Origin: Planctomycetaceae bacterium
GTDB taxonomy: Bacteria; Planctomycetota; Planctomycetia; Planctomycetales; Planctomycetaceae
Length of the DNA: 9,616 bases
Reading direction: 5' to 3'
NCBI GenBank assembly: GCA_027080405.1
Contig: JALWSL010000016.1
Location: 1 to 9,616, forward strand
In this document: piece after piece, positions 7,132 through 9,616 of the stretch
Layout of the letters: each line of letters opens with the position of its first letter
Numbering within the stretch: the first letter of the stretch is position 1
Notes under the pieces: model-generated
Told to the model about the DNA's origin: nothing
Database searches by the model: none
What the model saw: the letters and a program-made list of their open reading frames with translations, nothing else
Made by a program: the position numbers and the translations under genes

Positions 7132-8214
7132 ATGACAAAATCTGAAACCCATCATCTATCGCCGACGAAAATATTTCTGCGGGGGCTGGCGATCAGCCTG
7201 CCGACGATCCTGACGATCGTCATTCTGCTCTGGCTGGGCAGCCTGCTGAACATGTACATCGTCTCGCCCACCAATTCGATGGTGAAGTTCGTGTTCGCCC
7301 AGTTTATCGATCACTCCGTTCCGCTCGATCAAGTGGTCACTTTACCGGAAGGACCTCCGCTGCCGTTTTGCGATCACAATTACCGTGTGACGCCAAAACT
7401 GAAAGAGGAGTACCTCAAACATTGGAAAACCGCCCGGCAAAGCGGTAGCAGCGAAATCCCCGCTGAAACGAAGAAACAATGGCTGCGCCTGACAGAAGTT
7501 TTCGTTGTCATGGATAACCGGGCCGTACCGTATCTCGATTACGAAGAAGTTTCCCGTCACATTCCGAAAAATCGAATGCCGGTCACGCACACCGGCTTGT
7601 ACATGGAGCTGGTCGTTGTGCGCCACTTCCCGGGCTACTTCCATCTCAGTGCGATCGCGATCTGCCTGTTGATTGTTTTAATCTACATGCTGGGCCGCTT
7701 CGTCACGGTTCGAATTGGAGCCTGGTTCGTCGGCAAATTCGAAACACTTGTCATCAGCAGTCTGCCGGTGGTCAGAAATGTCTACAGTTCGATCAAGCAG
7801 GTGACCGACTTCCTGTTTTCCGAAAACCAGATCGAAGTTCGCAAGGTGGTCGCATTCCAATACCCCTCGAAAGGGATTTGGTCACTCGGGTTCGTCACCG
7901 GCGAAAGTCTGCTCGATATCGCAGCCAAGGCCGGGGAACCGTGCGTTTCCATACTCGTCCCGACATCACCGATGCCTATGACCGGATATACGATGTCGGT
8001 TCCCAAAAGTGAGACGATCGACCTCGATATCACTGTCGATCAGGCCTTCCAGTTCATTGTCTCCTGCGGCGTCCTGGTCCCCCCTCAACAGAAAGTAACC
8101 GCCGAGGAACTGCAAAAACGGATTATGGAACATCAGGAAACGATGCCGGAAAACGCAAAAACAGCGGATCAGCCCCCCTCAACTCCCGATCCTCCAGCAA
8201 CTCCCGATGACTGA
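7132..8214 (+). CDS. DUF502 (COV1-like) membrane protein with an enlarged extracytoplasmic loop
   Basis: Membrane protein of the DUF502 family (PF04367), whose plant members include CONTINUOUS VASCULAR RING 1 and LIKE-COV; the bacterial biochemical role is unknown. TM1 is about residues 17-38 and TM2 about 170-190. The family core follows on the cytoplasmic side: LPVVRNVYSSIKQV (211-224), FQYPSKGIWSLGFVTGE (242-258), LVPTSPMPMTGYTMSV (275-290) and a terminal IVSCGVLVPP (309-318). Usual bacterial members are about 200-240 aa with a short loop between the two helices. Here about 130 residues (40-169) separate them, which explains most of the 360-aa length. A Pro/Thr/Asp-rich tail (about 345-360) ends the protein. 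The ATG at 7132 is the first in-frame start after a stop at 7111, and it has AGG directly before it but no properly spaced Shine-Dalgarno. An 11-codon reading frame (7110-7145) overlaps the start. Divergent from trhP, convergent with the propeller gene. Confidence 0.88.
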   Translation: MTKSETHHLSPTKIFLRGLAISLPTILTIVILLWLGSLLNMYIVSPTNSMVKFVFAQFIDHSVPLDQVVTLPEGPPLPFCDHNYRVTPKLKEEYLKHWKTARQSGSSEIPAETKKQWLRLTEVFVVMDNRAVPYLDYEEVSRHIPKNRMPVTHTGLYMELVVVRHFPGYFHLSAIAICLLIVLIYMLGRFVTVRIGAWFVGKFETLVISSLPVVRNVYSSIKQVTDFLFSENQIEVRKVVAFQYPSKGIWSLGFVTGESLLDIAAKAGEPCVSILVPTSPMPMTGYTMSVPKSETIDLDITVDQAFQFIVSCGVLVPPQQKVTAEELQKRIMEHQETMPENAKTADQPPSTPDPPATPDD

Positions 8215-8227
8215 GCCGAGACCAATC

Positions 8228-8272
8228 ACCAGCAGTCGCACTTCTCAACAGGCAGAAGATGCGGCTACTGGT
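8228..8272. terminator. Strong 45-nt hairpin between convergent genes (probable shared terminator)
   Basis: ACCAG (8228-8232) pairs with CTGGT (8268-8272), AGTCGCA (8234-8240) with TGCGGCT (8260-8266, one G-U pair), and CTTCT (8241-8245) with AGAAG (8254-8258). The loop has 8 nt. The only defects are a C/A mismatch (8233/8267) and one bulged A (8259), giving about 17 paired positions. It fills the 96-bp gap between the DUF502 stop and the propeller stop. Neither side has a U-tract, so it may stop transcription poorly by itself, or may protect 3' ends or block read-through. An alternative outer pairing (AGACCA 8219-8224 with TGGTCT 8269-8274) competes with it. Confidence 0.55.
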
Positions 8273-8310
8273 CTTGATGTGGCCCCGCAAAAGTTGCGCC
8301 GCGTCAACAG

Positions 8311-9616
8311 TCAATCGATTTCAAAGCAGTACAACCGCGAACGGTCCGTCACGAACAGTCGGCCGTTGGCGATAGATGGAGTGCTATAGATGGAGGAATC
8401 GAAGAGCTTTTCTGCCAGGACTTTTTCTTCCTTTCCAGCGGCGAGGACCACAAGGTCACCATCTTCATCGCCGAGGAATACCTTGCCATCAACAACCATC
8501 GGAGAACCCCAGATCGCGGCAAAAGCATCGTATTCCCAGTATCGCTTTCCCGTTTTGAAATCGATACAGTGCAGAAACCCGCTCAAATCGGGGGCGTAAA
8601 CCAGACCGTCCGCAATCGCGACGGTCGAAATGGTTCGCCGGAAGATCAAACTCTTCTTCCGACCGGTGACCGTTCCATCTTCGTCAATTCCGCCCAGATG
8701 CCAAATCTGGCCGGAATTGGGATTCGGTTTTCCATCTTCCAGCGTCGGGCTGATGTCCCCTTTTTTGGTGGCATCAATCCGATAAATATGCCCGACTCCT
8801 TCGCCATGTTCCGGGTCCTGCCCGACGGAAAGCACGACGCTGTTATCTTTGAAGACAGGCGTTGAAATGATCGAGTTGCGCGTTCCACGACCGCCCAGTT
8901 CCCATTTGGAATCTTTCGGGTTCAAATCGAACTTCCAGATGATTTCTCCCTTATCCGCATCGAATGCGTACAGCCAGCCGTCGCCACCCGGCATGTAAAC
9001 CTGTGCCTTTCCGTCAACAATCCCGATCGCGGGAGAGGACCACTGACCATGCAGGATGTTATCGAACGGTTCGTTGTTTTCCCAAACAACCTCCCCCGTG
9101 TTTTTATTCAGGCACAAAAAGCAGGGAGACCGCGGAGCGGGAACTTCCAGGTGGGCTTCGTCAACACCGTTGGATGTCAACAGATAGAGATGATCTCCAT
9201 GAATAACAGGAGAGCTGGTCGCCAGGTTATGGGGGAACACGCCCAACTCGTCGATCATATCCAGCGACCAGATGATATCGGCGTCTTCTTTTTCCTTATC
9301 AACTTCCTCTTTGTAGGGGCCATCGTTTTCGTCGTCGTAAAACCCTTCGACGTCGATGCACATCACTTCACAACGATTCGTCACCACCCACAATCTTTTC
9401 CCCTCCACACAGGGGGTTGAACAAATCCCCTGTTCGGGCCAGTCATTGACGCGGCCTTGAGGAAGTTTTTCCCGTGTCAATTGCCAAAGGAACTTCCCGG
9501 TTTTTTCGTCGAAGCAGAGAATCGTCCCGCGGTCCCCTTTATGCTTGGGGCGATATTCCCCGCCGTTGTTGCTGCCGACGAAAACATGACCGCTGGCAAT
9601 CACGGGATTACCGTAC
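8311..9616 (-). CDS. PQQ-like beta-propeller repeat protein, C-terminal part (5' end outside the window)
   Basis: The visible 434 codons stay open to the right edge and read Y-G-N-P before the GTG at 9603, so that GTG is internal and the true start lies beyond the window. About eight propeller blades are readable from repeats of the form L-x-C/A-x-D-xx-T/K-G-x-xx-[41 protein letters not shown], then weaker blades near GHIYRIDA and at the very end (SRLYCFEID). An acidic insertion of about 25 residues (DDEND through KEKEDAD, 90-109 counted from the GTG) interrupts the second visible blade. The paired-cysteine feature of PQQ alcohol dehydrogenases is not seen, and nothing shows that the protein binds PQQ. 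It is most likely an exported propeller scaffold or a BamB/PQQ_2-type protein, common and paralogous in planctomycetes. A signal peptide or extra N-terminal domain would be outside the view. Confidence 0.85.
   Translation of the reverse strand, partial: YGNPVIASGHVFVGSNNGGEYRPKHKGDRGTILCFDEKTGKFLWQLTREKLPQGRVNDWPEQGICSTPCVEGKRLWVVTNRCEVMCIDVEGFYDDENDGPYKEEVDKEKEDADIIWSLDMIDELGVFPHNLATSSPVIHGDHLYLLTSNGVDEAHLEVPAPRSPCFLCLNKNTGEVVWENNEPFDNILHGQWSSPAIGIVDGKAQVYMPGGDGWLYAFDADKGEIIWKFDLNPKDSKWELGGRGTRNSIISTPVFKDNSVVLSVGQDPEHGEGVGHIYRIDATKKGDISPTLEDGKPNPNSGQIWHLGGIDEDGTVTGRKKSLIFRRTISTVAIADGLVYAPDLSGFLHCIDFKTGKRYWEYDAFAAIWGSPMVVDGKVFLGDEDGDLVVLAAGKEEKVLAEKLFDSSIYSTPSIANGRLFVTDRSRLYCFEID

Noticed and set aside
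8207..8389. Possible small plus-strand gene starting inside the DUF502 stop region
   Set aside because: No ribosome-binding site, overlaps the hairpin at 8228-8272 and the 3' end of the propeller gene, and shows no protein-like features.

Overview
The window reads as chromosomal DNA from a member of the Planctomycetota. This rests on family content and style, not on a marker gene. The signs are a Trp/Asp-rich PQQ-like beta-propeller of the kind planctomycetes carry in many copies, an unusually long DUF502 membrane protein, a proline/glutamine-rich L,D-transpeptidase, a PhyH-family oxygenase, and short loosely packed transcription units on both strands. Shine-Dalgarno sequences vary from good to absent. 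I see no rRNA, tRNA, CRISPR array, insertion sequence or phage gene.

Layout from left to right. Two minus-strand genes come first: an SLC1/DAACS-type glutamate/aspartate:cation symporter (47-1654) lying downstream of a PhyH-family Fe(II)/2-oxoglutarate oxygenase (1796-2629). A divergent non-coding stretch of about 445 bp (2630-3074) follows and holds a cluster of GATA-type repeats, including a perfect 13-bp palindrome. Next is a plus-strand cluster: a small lipoprotein (3075-3347), a membrane-anchored LysM + YkuD L,D-transpeptidase (3401-4798) and a YihX-like HAD phosphatase (4824-5441). It converges on the minus-strand tRNA hydroxylation gene trhP/yegQ (5524-6921). A divergent spacer with a candidate extended -10 promoter separates trhP from a plus-strand DUF502 protein (7132-8214). 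That gene converges, across a strong 45-nt hairpin, on the 3' part of a PQQ-like beta-propeller gene (8311-9616, running off the right edge).

How the genes fit together. The lipoprotein, transpeptidase and HAD gene are the only credible operon and point to the cell envelope (peptidoglycan cross-linking or anchoring). TrhP acts on tRNA wobble uridine. The symporter, DUF502 protein and propeller are membrane or extracytoplasmic proteins with no evident shared pathway. I do not see a new multi-gene defence, mobile or biosynthetic system here. The most unusual things are two separate membrane proteins (the symporter and the DUF502 protein), each with a large extra extracytoplasmic segment between its first two membrane helices. 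In the symporter this segment seems to contain an internal duplication. The GATA-palindrome cluster upstream of the oxygenase also stands out.
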